From the NCBI GenBank assembly GCA_041396125.1, contig JAWKZG010000006.1:62001-126000 (forward strand): DNA of 64,000 nt, written 5' to 3'. Every line of letters starts with the position of its first letter. Within the stretch, counting starts at the first letter, position 1. Under the pieces are notes generated by a model, which saw only the letters and a list, made by a program, of their open reading frames with translations, had not been told where the DNA came from and searched no databases. Below, one piece after another: positions 8,966 through 18,514 of this stretch. The position numbers were made by a program, and so were the translations under genes. Origin of the DNA: JAWKZG01 sp041396125 (lineage in GTDB: Bacteria; Pseudomonadota; Gammaproteobacteria; Competibacterales; Competibacteraceae).

Positions 8966-10231
8966 ATGAAGCGTTTGCTGCAAATCCTGTTGCCCCTGCT
9001 AGTGCTGGCTGCCAGTCTCTGGCTGGCCCGCCAGATCATTGCTGCCAAACCCGAGGCGACCCGGCGCGATACACCCACCCGGCTGGTCGATATCGAGGCT
9101 GTACGGGTTAAACCGGTGTCTTATCAGGTACGTATTAACAGTCAGGGCACGGTGCAGCCGCGGACCGAAAGCACGTTGATTTCCGAGCTGGCTGGCCGAA
9201 TTGTCGAACTGGCCCCCAATTTCCAGAACGGCGGTTTTTTCGAGCAAGGTGATGTTTTGGTGCACCTTGATCCGCGTGATTACGAGATAGCCGTGACGGT
9301 GGCTGCCTCCGAGCTGGCAGGTGTCGAGGCGGCCTTGGCCGAGGAGCAGGCCCGGGCCAAAGTGGCTGAGCGTGACTGGCGACAGTTGAAACGCGACGCA
9401 GGGGCGAATCAGCTGGTGTTGCGCAAACCGCAGGTTGCTGCTGCACGCGCTGCGGTACTGGCGGCTGAGGCACAACTGGCACGGGCGCAACTTAATCTGG
9501 AGCGTACCCGGATCACGGCCCCCTATGCCGGCCGCTTGCTGGAACAAAGCGTCGGACTCGGCCAGTATGTTAGTGTCGGCACCGTGTTAGGGCGCATCTA
9601 TGCGGTGGATTATGTCGAAATCCGCTTGCCCTTATCGAATCGCCAGCTGGCGTTTATTGATTTACCGGAACAATACCGGGGCGACCCTGATCATATCCCC
9701 GGCCCCGCTGTCACGCTAAGAGCACGTATCGGCGCTAAGGATTATCACTGGCAAGGCCGGCTGGTACGTGCTGAAGGCGCTATTGACACCCAAAGCCGGC
9801 AATTGTTTGTGGTGGCGCAAGTGGATGACCCGTATGGCCGCGGCCCGCAACAGCGACCGCCATTGCGGATCGGGCAGTTTGTCCAGGCCGAGATCAGCGG
9901 CCGTACCCTGTCGGATGTTTTCGTTATCACGCGGACTGCCCTGCGGGAAGGCGATCAGGTCTTGCTGGTCGATAGTGAAAATTTACTGACCCGCCGGACG
10001 GTCGACGTGATCTGGCGCGATGCCGCCAATGTGGTTATCGGCAGCGGCCTGAACAGTGGCGATGCGCTGGTGCTGACACCACTGAGCACAGCGGCAGAGG
10101 GCACCCCGGTCAGAGTGCGCTACCTTGAGCAGGCAGCACCTGAGGCAGAGCGTTCCACCCGCTCCGAAAGTCCGCTGAATTCGCCTACTGCGGCACTGCT
10201 GACACCAGCGGGTCCGGCTGGTGCCGAATAA
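8966..10231 (+). CDS. RND efflux periplasmic adaptor (membrane fusion protein)
   Basis: A 421-residue HlyD/AcrA-type adaptor that would bridge the inner-membrane RND pump and an outer-membrane channel. The N-terminus is a single hydrophobic anchor (LLQILLPLLVLAASLWLA). It is followed by a barrel-sandwich half (GRIVELAPNFQNGGFFEQGDVL), an alpha-helical hairpin rich in Ala/Glu/Arg (about residues 110-175), the second lipoyl half (RTRITAPYAGRLLEQ) and beta-barrel domains. The C-terminal tail is Pro/Ala-rich. It is 56 bases upstream of the pump gene. No outer-membrane TolC-like protein is encoded nearby. Confidence 0.9.
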   Translation: MKRLLQILLPLLVLAASLWLARQIIAAKPEATRRDTPTRLVDIEAVRVKPVSYQVRINSQGTVQPRTESTLISELAGRIVELAPNFQNGGFFEQGDVLVHLDPRDYEIAVTVAASELAGVEAALAEEQARAKVAERDWRQLKRDAGANQLVLRKPQVAAARAAVLAAEAQLARAQLNLERTRITAPYAGRLLEQSVGLGQYVSVGTVLGRIYAVDYVEIRLPLSNRQLAFIDLPEQYRGDPDHIPGPAVTLRARIGAKDYHWQGRLVRAEGAIDTQSRQLFVVAQVDDPYGRGPQQRPPLRIGQFVQAEISGRTLSDVFVITRTALREGDQVLLVDSENLLTRRTVDVIWRDAANVVIGSGLNSGDALVLTPLSTAAEGTPVRVRYLEQAAPEAERSTRSESPLNSPTAALLTPAGPAGAE

Positions 10232-10287
10232 AACCTCACGGCACAACAGAACTCAAACCAGGACGATGAAAGCATGCGAATAAACTC

Positions 10288-13200
10288 ATGATTGCCTGGT
10301 TCGCCCGCAATGGGGTCGCGGCCAATCTGCTGATGGTGTTTATCATTGTCTGCGGTCTGTACGCGCTGTCCAATCGTATTCCGCTGGAAGTTTTTCCGTC
10401 GTTTGAACTGGATGTGATCAATGTCCAGGTGGCATATCGCGGGGCCAGTCCGGCCGAAGTCGAAGAAACCATTACCATCAAAATCGAAGAAGCCCTGGCT
10501 GATCTGGAAGGGGTGAGCGAATTGCGCTCCAGGGCCCAGGAAGGCAGCGGCAGCGTGACGGTCGAAGTCGCGTCCGGTTATGATCCGCGCGTCGTTTTGG
10601 ATGAGGTCAAACTGCGGGTCGATCGGATCAGCACCTTTCCCGATAACATCGAGCGGCCGGTGATTTCCATTCCGGCCCGTACCCGTGAAGTGATCAGCGT
10701 GGTGGTGGCGGGGGCGGTGTCAGAACGCGAGCTGCGTCTGCTGGGCGAGCGGGTGCGGGACGATCTGGCCAATCTGCCGGATATCACCCAGGTGGAGCTG
10801 AGCGGCGTGCGGCCTTATGAGATCGCGATTGAAATTTCCGATCAGACCTTACGCCAATACGGACTGAGTCTGGAAGATATCGCGCAGGCGATCCGTCAGG
10901 CCTCGCTGGATCTGGCTGCCGGCACCATCAAAACACAAGGCGGCGAGGTGTTGATTCGCAGTAAAGGACAGGCTTACCAGCGTGCAGAGTTCGAACGTAT
11001 CACAGTGCTGACGCGGGCGGACGGCACCCGGCTGATTTTGGCTGATATTGCCACGGTACGTGACGGCTTCGAGGAAAACCCGATTGCCACGGTGTTCAAT
11101 GGCAAGGCTGCTGTCCTGATCGATGTGTATCGCATTGGTGACCAGAATGCCATCGATCTGGCGGCAAGCGTGCGGGACTATATCGAGCAGGCCCGCGCCT
11201 GGTTGCCCAAAGGCGTTGAGCTTGATTACTGGCGTGATCGCTCAACCGTTGTCAAAGCGCGCCTGAATACCTTGCTCAACAGCGCCCTGCAGGGTGGCGT
11301 GCTGGTGTTGCTCTTGCTGACCCTGTTTCTGCGCGGTGCGGTTGCCGCCTGGGTGTTTATCAGCATCCCGGTAAGTTTTCTGGGGGGGCTGGCGCTTATG
11401 CCGGAACTGGGCCTGACCCTGAATACGGTCAGCCTGTTCGCGTTCATTCTGGTCCTGGGTATCGTCGTGGATGACGCAATTGTCACCGGCGAAAATATCT
11501 ACACGCACCTGAAACGTGGAACAGATCCCCTGCAGGCGGCGATTCAGGGCACGGAAGAGGTCGCAGTGCCGGTCACTTTCGGCGTGCTGACCACCGTGGT
11601 GGCTTTCGCGCCTTTACTGATGGTCGAAGGGGTGCGCGGACAGATTTTTGCCCAGATTCCGTTGATTGTCATTCCGGTCCTGCTGGTCTCGCTGGTGGAA
11701 TCGAAACTGATTCTGCCGGCCCATTTGCGGCATTTGAAAGCCGCCCCGCCACCGTCGGCAAAGCGCCGGGTGAATCCCTGGCTGCGACTGCAGCGTGCTA
11801 TTGCAGACGGGCTGGAACTGGCGGTGCAGCGCTATTATCAACCGGTACTGGCTGCGGTGTTACGGCAACGCTATTTCACCCTGGCACTTTTTACCGGTGT
11901 GTTGATCGTCATTTTCAGTCTGGTCAGTGCCGGACATATCCGGTTTGTGTTTTTCCCGCGTGTCCAGAGCGAAGTTGCCAGTGCTACGCTGACCATGCCG
12001 GTAGGGACACCGTTCGAGGTGACCGCAAGGCATATTGAGCATATCGCTGACGCCGCCCGACAGCTGCGCGATCAATACATCGATCCGGCCAGCGGCAATA
12101 GTGTAATTACAGCGATTCTGTCGACCAGCGGTTATATTGGCAGCAGCGAAGGAGGCGGGCAATCGCATATCGGGCGGGTGAATTTCGAGATCACGCCGCC
12201 GGAACAGCGCACTATTGACATCAGCAGCAGTCAGCTGGTCAGCGAATGGCGGCGTCTGATCGGTCCGATCGTGGGAGCCAAGGAACTCAGCCTGAGAGCC
12301 GAATTCGGTCGTGGCGGCAGCCCGTTTGATGTCCGCCTGAGCGGCACGGATTTCAGCCAGCTGCAAGCGCTGTCTGAACAGATTAAAGCCCGCCTGCGCA
12401 GCTATCCCGGCGTGTATGATATCACCGACAGTTTCAGCGATGGCAAGCAGGAATTACAGCTGGCCATCAAACCCGAAGCCGAGCCTCTGGGACTGAGCCT
12501 GGACGCATTGGCACGACAGGTACGACAGGCGTTTTTCGGCCTGGAAGTACAGCGGGTGCAGCGCGGCCGGGACGATGTGCGCGTTATGTTGCGCTTTCCG
12601 CTGACGGAGCGCCGTTCGCTGGCCAATCTGGAAACCATGCTGATCCGTACCCCGGAAGGGGTAGTCGTGCCGTTCAGTGAGGTTGCTGAAGTCAAACCCG
12701 GTCGCAGCGCCGCCAGCATCCAGCGGGTGAACCGGAGTCGCACCCTGGATGTGCTGGCCGATGTCAATAAGGAAAGTGCTGATGTCGAAGCCATCAAGCG
12801 GGATCTGAGCGCGTTTGTTGCAGACCTGGTCGCGGCGGCTCCCGGTGTGACTGCCAGCCTGGAGGGTGAAGCCCGCGAGCAGCGTGATTCGTTTCGCAGT
12901 CTGGCCTGGGGTATGACTTTTGTACTGTTTGCGCTGTATACCTTGCTGGCCATTCCGTTTCGGTCCTACAGTCAGCCTTTGATGGTCATGGCGGTTATTC
13001 CGTTCGGGGTGGCGGGTGCTATTCTGGGCCACCTGATCATGGGCATGGCGCTCAGTATTATCAGTGTGATGGGGATGCTGGCACTGAGCGGTGTGGTCGT
13101 AAACGACAGTCTGGTACTGGTGGATTATGTCAATCGCCGTCGCCGCGAAGGGGTGCCAATAGCCGACGCGGTGCGACGCGCCGGGGTGGCGCGGTTTCGG

Positions 13201-13434
13201 GCGGTACTACTGACCTCGCTGACGACGTTTGCCGGTCTGATGCCTTTGATTTTTGAAAAATCCACCCAGGCGCAGTTTCTGATTCCAATGGCAGTGTCGC
13301 TGGGCTTCGGCATTTTATTCGCCACCTTTATCACCTTGCTGCTGGTGCCGGTGAATTATCTGATCCTGGATGATATTAGCAGTCTGTTCCGCTCGCGTCC
13401 GGCACCAGCAAGTGCACCACCAGCACAACCCTGA
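10288..13434 (+). CDS. RND-family efflux permease
   Basis: A 1048-residue inner-membrane proton antiporter of the AcrB superfamily. It starts with the family-typical MIAWFARNGVAANLLMVF and carries the TM4 aspartate pair in LGIVVDDAIVTGENI, essential for proton relay in the family. The corresponding position in the second half is GVVVNDSLVLVDYVNRRR. Two large periplasmic loops and twelve membrane helices fit the length. It differs from classic AcrB and looks like the MexF/HAE-1-like group that pairs with adaptors such as the upstream gene. Substrate cannot be predicted. Confidence 0.9.
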   Translation: MIAWFARNGVAANLLMVFIIVCGLYALSNRIPLEVFPSFELDVINVQVAYRGASPAEVEETITIKIEEALADLEGVSELRSRAQEGSGSVTVEVASGYDPRVVLDEVKLRVDRISTFPDNIERPVISIPARTREVISVVVAGAVSERELRLLGERVRDDLANLPDITQVELSGVRPYEIAIEISDQTLRQYGLSLEDIAQAIRQASLDLAAGTIKTQGGEVLIRSKGQAYQRAEFERITVLTRADGTRLILADIATVRDGFEENPIATVFNGKAAVLIDVYRIGDQNAIDLAASVRDYIEQARAWLPKGVELDYWRDRSTVVKARLNTLLNSALQGGVLVLLLLTLFLRGAVAAWVFISIPVSFLGGLALMPELGLTLNTVSLFAFILVLGIVVDDAIVTGENIYTHLKRGTDPLQAAIQGTEEVAVPVTFGVLTTVVAFAPLLMVEGVRGQIFAQIPLIVIPVLLVSLVESKLILPAHLRHLKAAPPPSAKRRVNPWLRLQRAIADGLELAVQRYYQPVLAAVLRQRYFTLALFTGVLIVIFSLVSAGHIRFVFFPRVQSEVASATLTMPVGTPFEVTARHIEHIADAARQLRDQYIDPASGNSVITAILSTSGYIGSSEGGGQSHIGRVNFEITPPEQRTIDISSSQLVSEWRRLIGPIVGAKELSLRAEFGRGGSPFDVRLSGTDFSQLQALSEQIKARLRSYPGVYDITDSFSDGKQELQLAIKPEAEPLGLSLDALARQVRQAFFGLEVQRVQRGRDDVRVMLRFPLTERRSLANLETMLIRTPEGVVVPFSEVAEVKPGRSAASIQRVNRSRTLDVLADVNKESADVEAIKRDLSAFVADLVAAAPGVTASLEGEAREQRDSFRSLAWGMTFVLFALYTLLAIPFRSYSQPLMVMAVIPFGVAGAILGHLIMGMALSIISVMGMLALSGVVVNDSLVLVDYVNRRRREGVPIADAVRRAGVARFRAVLLTSLTTFAGLMPLIFEKSTQAQFLIPMAVSLGFGILFATFITLLLVPVNYLILDDISSLFRSRPAPASAPPAQP

Positions 13435-13811
13435 GCGTTAATCATTCCCGGCGGTCCCCGGATTTTCTGCGGGTTACCGCTGTCGCCGTTCTGTGCCCCG
13501 TGAATATACCCGCGAATATGCTAGAGTAAGCCGTAGCTGGCGGATAATAGCGGGATAATTGTTGAGCGTGTACAACTAATTGGTAGACAATAAAAAAGGG
13601 CCGCCGGCAACAAAACCTGACCCGGTGACCATGGTCAGTTTTGCCCTAGAAGCCGACGCGCCCAAGCTCTGCAAGCCTCAAGCTCTGGACAACAGGGTTG
13701 CCGTATCAACAAGAGCAGCAGAGAGCAGCACAATAAATCCGTCAGGCTGAACGTACAATGAATAGGTCGTCGACCCTGAGTATCGACCCTGAGTATGGAG
13801 GAGACCCCATA
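13435..13811. other. Intergenic region upstream of the TRAP operon
   Basis: No convincing gene is visible. The region separates the RND pump from the TRAP transporter and should contain the TRAP promoter. The only clear structure I see is a tandem 13-bp duplication just before the ribosome-binding site of the binding protein gene. Confidence 0.6.
13771..13796 (+). repeat. Tandem 13-bp duplication in the TRAP operon leader
   Basis: CGACCCTGAGTAT occurs twice back to back (13771-13783 and 13784-13796), immediately before the GGAGGAG ribosome-binding site of the next gene. It looks like a simple slippage duplication. Confidence 0.85.
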
Positions 13812-14831
13812 ATGAAATGCCGTGCTGTAATGACCGCCAGTGTTTGCCTTTTCACCCTGCTGACTGGAACCCTTCCGGCTGCTGAAACAACCTTGATTAT
13901 TTCCAGCTGGGCACCGCCAACCCACGTGATTAACTCGGTGGTGTGGCCCAGCTGGGGCACGCTTATCGAAGAAGCCACGGAAGGACGGGTCACCACCAAA
14001 ATCGAATACGATCTGGGGCCACCGCCGGCGCAGATGGATTTAATCCGTGACGGGGCTGCTGATGTAACCTGGATGTTTCATGGTTATAATCCCGGCCGCT
14101 TTGTGCTCACCCAGGCGATTGAATTACCCGGTCTGGGTGCAACCGCCGAGGCAGCATCGGTCGCGTACTGGCAGATCCATGAGAAATATTTTGCTCCGGC
14201 CAATGAACACGAAGGTGTGACGGTGATGGGGATTACCTCGCACGGACCAGGGATTATTCATACCAAACAACCGATCAGTCAGCTGGAAGACCTGAAAGGT
14301 CTGAAAATTCGTATTGGCGGCGGGGTTAGCGCCAATGTGGGTGAGTTGCTCGGGGTGGTCGGGGTGCAGGTACCGGCACCGAAAGTCTACGAAACGCTGG
14401 CTCAGGGCGTTGCGGACGGGGTTTTCATGCCGATGGAGACGAAAAAAAGTTTCCGTCTGAAAGAAGTCGCACCGTATTCCATGATCATGCCGGGCGGGCT
14501 GTATTACGGCAGTTTCGCCATTGTTATGAACACCGACCGGCTGCAGAGCCTGGATGAGAAAGACCAGGCGGCTATCTGGCGGGTTTCCGGTGAAGTTTTG
14601 TCGCGTATTCTCGGTAAAGCCTGGGACGACGCCGACAGGATCGGTCAGGAAGACGCTATAGCCAGCGGCAATACCATTATCACAGCCAGCGATGCGGTTG
14701 CCGAGCAGTACCGACAACTGGTTGCACCACTGGATCAGGCCTGGATCGAAGCCGCTAATGCGAAAGGGGTGGATGGTGCCGCTGCGCTCACGGAACTGCG
14801 TGAACGGGTCAAAAACTATCAGCCCGAATAG
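13812..14831 (+). CDS. TRAP transporter periplasmic substrate-binding protein (DctP family)
   Basis: A 339-residue binding protein for an organic acid or similar solute, first component of a complete TRAP transporter. I chose ATG 13812 rather than an upstream in-frame ATG at 13758, because GGAGGAG precedes it and it gives a clean signal peptide (MKCRAVMTASVCLFTLLTG...LPAAE). The mature part shows the DctP fold with LEDLKGLKIRIGGGVSANVGELLG (the region of the conserved arginine that binds carboxylates) and ALAQGVADGVFMPMETKKSF-like helices. The small and large permeases follow at 10 bases and with overlap. The ligand is unknown. Confidence 0.9.
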   Translation: MKCRAVMTASVCLFTLLTGTLPAAETTLIISSWAPPTHVINSVVWPSWGTLIEEATEGRVTTKIEYDLGPPPAQMDLIRDGAADVTWMFHGYNPGRFVLTQAIELPGLGATAEAASVAYWQIHEKYFAPANEHEGVTVMGITSHGPGIIHTKQPISQLEDLKGLKIRIGGGVSANVGELLGVVGVQVPAPKVYETLAQGVADGVFMPMETKKSFRLKEVAPYSMIMPGGLYYGSFAIVMNTDRLQSLDEKDQAAIWRVSGEVLSRILGKAWDDADRIGQEDAIASGNTIITASDAVAEQYRQLVAPLDQAWIEAANAKGVDGAAALTELRERVKNYQPE

Positions 14832-14841
14832 TTCCTGAATC

Positions 14842-15360
14842 TTGACTGCCAGAACCTTCCTGGAGGGCCGGGCCGAGCGTTGGTTGACCCGGCCTTTGGT
14901 CTTACTGGGCGGCATCCTGTTATTTACCCTGATGGTGCTGACCTGTATCGATGTTGTTGGCCGCTATCTGTTCAATGCGCCGCTGCAAGGTGCTACCGAG
15001 CTGACCCGGCTGTTGATGGCCGGGGTTATTTTTGCGGCCCTGCCTGCTGTCTGCCTGCGGGAAGATCATGTCACAGTCGATCTGCTCGATTCGCTGGTGC
15101 CGAAATGGCTGATGCGGGCACGCCAGTTGGCGATCAATTTAACCTGTACAGTTATTCTGGCGGTTATCAGTTGGCGGGTATGGTTGTTGGCGGAGCGGGC
15201 CGGGCAATACGGTGACCGGACCGAGTATCTGCAAATTCCGGTTGCGCCGGTGGTGTATTTTATCGCGCTGATGTGCGCCATGGCAGCACTGGTAGCAGCG
15301 TTGGTTTGTGCGTATTACCTGACCGGCCGGCGCCACGATGCTTCCGGGAGCATGCCGTGA
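14842..15360 (+). CDS. TRAP transporter small permease (DctQ family)
   Basis: A 172-residue membrane protein with four predicted helices, the usual size of DctQ. ATLMVLTCIDVVGRYLFNAPLQGATELT-like sequence (TCIDVVGRYLF around residue 32) is the family signature, followed by the loop LREDHVTVDLL. The start appears to be TTG at 14842, ten bases after the binding protein gene. It overlaps the large permease gene by four bases (GTGA), indicating translational coupling. Confidence 0.88.
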   Translation: MTARTFLEGRAERWLTRPLVLLGGILLFTLMVLTCIDVVGRYLFNAPLQGATELTRLLMAGVIFAALPAVCLREDHVTVDLLDSLVPKWLMRARQLAINLTCTVILAVISWRVWLLAERAGQYGDRTEYLQIPVAPVVYFIALMCAMAALVAALVCAYYLTGRRHDASGSMP

Positions 15361-16655
15361 GTACTGCCCTGATCGGTTTCGCGATACTGCTGTTGCTGGT
15401 GTTTCTGCGCCTGCCTATCGCGTTCGCCATGGGACTGGTCGGGTTTGTCGGTTTTGCTTTGCAAACCAATACCAGGGCTTCGCTGTCGATGGTTGGACGT
15501 TTGTTGATCGATACCGGACAGGACTATGGCCTGTCGGTCGTACCCCTGTTTATTTTGATGGGTTTGTTTGTCAATCGGGCCGGCCTGTCGACAGAGCTTT
15601 ACCGTGCCTCGTATGCCTTTCTGGGACACTTTCGGGGCGGTCTGGCCATGGCAACCATTGTTGCCTGTGGTGGCTTCAGCGCGATTTGCGGCTCCAGTCT
15701 GGCGACTGCCGCCACTATGTCACGGGTAGCTATGCCGCCGATGCGTAAATATGGTTATTCCGACGGTCTGGCGGCGGCTTCGATTGCAGCAGGCGGCACG
15801 CTGGGTATTCTGATTCCGCCCAGCGTGATTCTGGTGATTTACGGGCTGCTGACGGAGCAAAGTATCGGCAAATTATTTATCGCCGGTATTGTGCCCGGTC
15901 TACTGGGAATCCTGTTCTATGTGCTGGCCATTCGCTTCGCAGTGGCGCGTTCGCCCGCAGCAGGGCCGGCCGGGGAGCGCTCTGACTGGCCGGAGCGGCT
16001 GGCGGCCTTGCGCGGCGTATGGACGGTGTTGTTATTATTCCTGGTAGTGATCGGCGGGATCTACGGCGGTGTGTTTACGCCCACGGAAGCGGCAGGAATC
16101 GGCGCCGGCGGTGCGTTTTTAATCGCGCTGGCCCGGCGCGCATTAAGTTTGTACGATCTTTCCGAGGTTCTGATGGACACCGCCCGTACCACAGCCATGT
16201 TATTTTCGGTATTGATCGGCGCACTGATATTTTCCAATTTCGTCAATCGGGCCGGCTTGCCGGATGCATTGCTGGCATTGGTGACCGGCTTTGATGTATC
16301 GCCACTGGTCGTCATGTGCCTGATCCTGCTGGTCTATATTGTGCTGGGTTGTGTGTTCGAGAGCCTCTCAATGCTATTGCTGACCGTGCCGATTTTTTTC
16401 CCGCTGGTGCAGAGTCTGGGGTTTGACCTGATCTGGTTTGGTATCATTGTGGTGGTAGTCACTGAAATCAGTCTGATTACACCGCCAGTCGGGCTGAATG
16501 TGTTTGTATTGCGCGGGGTGCTGGGCGACGTTTCCACCGGTACGATTTTCCGCGGTGTAACGCCATTCTGGATTGTCGATATTCTGCGTCTGGCTTTGCT
16601 GGTGCTGGTGCCGGCCTTATCCTTATGGCTGCCGTCCCTGATGATGGGCGGCTAA
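15357..16655 (+). CDS. TRAP transporter large permease (DctM family)
   Basis: A 432-residue polytopic membrane protein that forms the sodium-coupled transport channel of the TRAP system. I place the start at GTG 15357, overlapping the DctQ stop as GTGA; it begins with STALIGFAILLLLVFLRLPIAFAMGLVG, as DctM proteins do. Conserved segments include GFSAICGSSLATAATMSRVAMPPM, the gly-rich IPPSVILVIYG, and GGVFTPTEAAGIGAGGAF. With the preceding two genes it makes a complete transporter. It could also serve the orphan DctP-DctQ pair encoded at 17.9-19.5 kb, although that is speculation. Confidence 0.92.
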   Translation: MSTALIGFAILLLLVFLRLPIAFAMGLVGFVGFALQTNTRASLSMVGRLLIDTGQDYGLSVVPLFILMGLFVNRAGLSTELYRASYAFLGHFRGGLAMATIVACGGFSAICGSSLATAATMSRVAMPPMRKYGYSDGLAAASIAAGGTLGILIPPSVILVIYGLLTEQSIGKLFIAGIVPGLLGILFYVLAIRFAVARSPAAGPAGERSDWPERLAALRGVWTVLLLFLVVIGGIYGGVFTPTEAAGIGAGGAFLIALARRALSLYDLSEVLMDTARTTAMLFSVLIGALIFSNFVNRAGLPDALLALVTGFDVSPLVVMCLILLVYIVLGCVFESLSMLLLTVPIFFPLVQSLGFDLIWFGIIVVVVTEISLITPPVGLNVFVLRGVLGDVSTGTIFRGVTPFWIVDILRLALLVLVPALSLWLPSLMMGG

Positions 16656-16690
16656 ACTCAGTCGCAGGTTACGGTAGAACTATCCTCATT

Positions 16691-16722
16691 TCTCAACGCC
16701 AACGGTTGAGATCATTTTTTCT
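16691..16722 (+). terminator. Rho-independent terminator after the TRAP operon
   Basis: TCTCAAC (16691-16697) pairs with GTTGAGA (16705-16711) around a seven-base loop, followed within a few bases by a six-T run. It lies between the large permease and rlmI. Confidence 0.6.
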
Positions 16723-16748
16723 TATCAGCATATTGTGCAGGAAGTGAT

Positions 16749-17957
16749 ATGACGCAGTCTCCAGCGACGGTTCGCTTAAAGCCGGGTCGGGATAAATCAT
16801 TGCGCCGCCGTCACCCCTGGGTGTTCAGCGGTGCAGTTGCGCAGGTAGCCGGTTCACCCGCGCCAGGTGCCACGGTGATGGTATTGGATGCGAACGGCGA
16901 GCCTTTGGGGCATGGGGCGTATTCGCCACAGTCGCAAATTGTCGTGCGGATGTGGAATTTCGAACCGGCCGAGCCGATTGATGCCAGCTGGTTTCGTACC
17001 AGACTGGAACAAGCTGTGCAGTGGCGCAGCGCTTATCAGGGTGTGCGTGGCGCATGTCGACTGGTCAACAGTGAATCAGACAGTCTGCCCGGTGTGATCA
17101 TCGACCGTTATGCGGATTTTCTGGTGTGCCAGTTCGGCACCGCTGGGGCGGAGTTCTGGCGGGCGGTTATTGTTGAGAGTTTGTCTGAATTGTCGGCGTC
17201 CGTATTGCCCGGTATTACAGGGGTTTACGAGCGTTCTGACCTGGATATCCGACCCAAAGAAGGGCTGGCACCACGGCTGGGTGTGCTGGCTGGTAGCGAG
17301 CCACCGCCTCTGATTGAAATCGAGGAATCCGGCCTGCGTTTTGCGGTTGATGTGTACGGCGGGCACAAAACCGGTTTTTATCTGGATCAGCGTGTTAATC
17401 GGGCTTTGGTCAGTCAGCATGCCCGGGGGGCTGAGGTGCTCAATTGTTTTGCCTATAGCGGTGGCTTTGGGCTGGCCGCATTACAGGGTGGCGCAACGCG
17501 GGTGGTCAATGTTGACAGCTCCGCGCCGGCGCTGGAGCTGTCACAGCATAATGCGGGCTTGAACAGCTTTAAAGAAGACCAGATCGAGATGGTGGAAGGG
17601 AATGTGTTCCAGGTGCTGCGCCAGTTTCAGCATGAAGGCCGGCAATTTGACCTGATTGTGCTTGATCCACCCAAGTTTGTGGAATCGCGCGAACGCCTGA
17701 ACCGTGCTACCCGTGGCTACAAGGATATTAATCTGCACGCCTTTCGTTTGTTGCGACCGGGCGGTCAGCTGTTTACGTTTTCCTGTTCGGGGTTGCTGGA
17801 GCCTGCGTTGTTTCAGAAAATTGTCGCTGATGCAGCGCTGGATGCGGGGCGCAGCGGGCAGATTCTGGCCCATCTGGAACAGGCACCGGATCATCCGGTT
17901 TTACTCAGTTTTCCGGAAGGTAATTATCTGAAGGGACTGCATTGCCGGGTCGAATAA
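16749..17957 (+). CDS. rlmI: 23S rRNA cytosine-C5 methyltransferase, RlmI family
   Basis: A 402-residue SAM-dependent rRNA methyltransferase. The N-terminal PUA domain begins with VRLKPGRDKSLRRRHPWVFSGAV, typical of RlmI (m5C1962 of 23S rRNA in E. coli), and the middle contains SLPGVIIDRYADFLVCQFG. The C-terminal Rossmann domain has the SAM motif VLNCFAYSGGFGLAAL, the DLIVLDPPKF motif and TFSCSG. Length matches E. coli RlmI (396). The last 53 bases overlap the convergent DctQ gene, so the two 3' ends are interlocked. Confidence 0.9.
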   Translation: MTQSPATVRLKPGRDKSLRRRHPWVFSGAVAQVAGSPAPGATVMVLDANGEPLGHGAYSPQSQIVVRMWNFEPAEPIDASWFRTRLEQAVQWRSAYQGVRGACRLVNSESDSLPGVIIDRYADFLVCQFGTAGAEFWRAVIVESLSELSASVLPGITGVYERSDLDIRPKEGLAPRLGVLAGSEPPPLIEIEESGLRFAVDVYGGHKTGFYLDQRVNRALVSQHARGAEVLNCFAYSGGFGLAALQGGATRVVNVDSSAPALELSQHNAGLNSFKEDQIEMVEGNVFQVLRQFQHEGRQFDLIVLDPPKFVESRERLNRATRGYKDINLHAFRLLRPGGQLFTFSCSGLLEPALFQKIVADAALDAGRSGQILAHLEQAPDHPVLLSFPEGNYLKGLHCRVE

Positions 17958-18414
17958 ACAATTGCCAGCTGCGGCGGATAAACTCCAGACCGAGCAATAA
18001 ACCTGACAGCGGCATGATCCACAGCAACCACCATTCCGGGAAAATCAGCTCCTTGAAGATCAGAGAACCCAGCCGGTAGGAATCCCAGGTCGCCAGTACG
18101 CCATAGTAAACCAGTATTGCGCTGACCAGCAGACCGCACAGATTGATCATGGCATCCAGCCAGCGGGCCAGACTGGCGGGCAGTTGATTGATCAGTATAT
18201 CGACCCGGACATGGGCGTTTTCAGCCAGCACCCAGGGAGCGGCCAGAAAGGTCGCACCATAGAGTACGTATTCGGAGATTTCCAGTACCCAGGGCAGGTT
18301 GAACCAGCCGAGATTGCGGGCGATAACGTCAATGCCGATGATCAGCGCCAGCGCGCCGAACGCCAGCCCTGCCAGTAGCCCCAGAAATGCCAGCAGCAAT
18401 CGGTACAGACGCAT
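17905..18414 (-). CDS. TRAP transporter small permease (DctQ family), second copy
   Basis: A 169-residue, four-helix membrane protein. LALIIGIDVIARNLGWFNLPWVLEISEYVLYGATFLAAPWVL followed by VRVDILINQL is the DctQ signature. It is encoded 100 bases downstream of a DctP-type binding protein on the minus strand. The position where DctM would normally follow is instead occupied by the convergent rlmI gene, so this TRAP system has no large permease of its own here. It differs clearly in sequence from the DctQ at 14842-15360. Confidence 0.85.
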   Translation of the reverse strand: MRLYRLLLAFLGLLAGLAFGALALIIGIDVIARNLGWFNLPWVLEISEYVLYGATFLAAPWVLAENAHVRVDILINQLPASLARWLDAMINLCGLLVSAILVYYGVLATWDSYRLGSLIFKELIFPEWWLLWIMPLSGLLLGLEFIRRSWQLFIRPGNAVPSDNYLPEN

Positions 18415-18514
18415 CAGCAGGACGGAACCGCTTGTTTGCCGTTGTGCTGGTGTGTGATTTTATCCGCCCGCTCGACACCTGCTGGTTGCACGCGCCGATG
18501 CGGGCTCGCCGCTG

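Noticed and set aside
13635..13999. Short minus-strand frames in the TRAP leader
   Set aside because: No ribosome-binding site, no recognisable sequence, and they overlap the signal peptide of the TRAP binding protein on the other strand.
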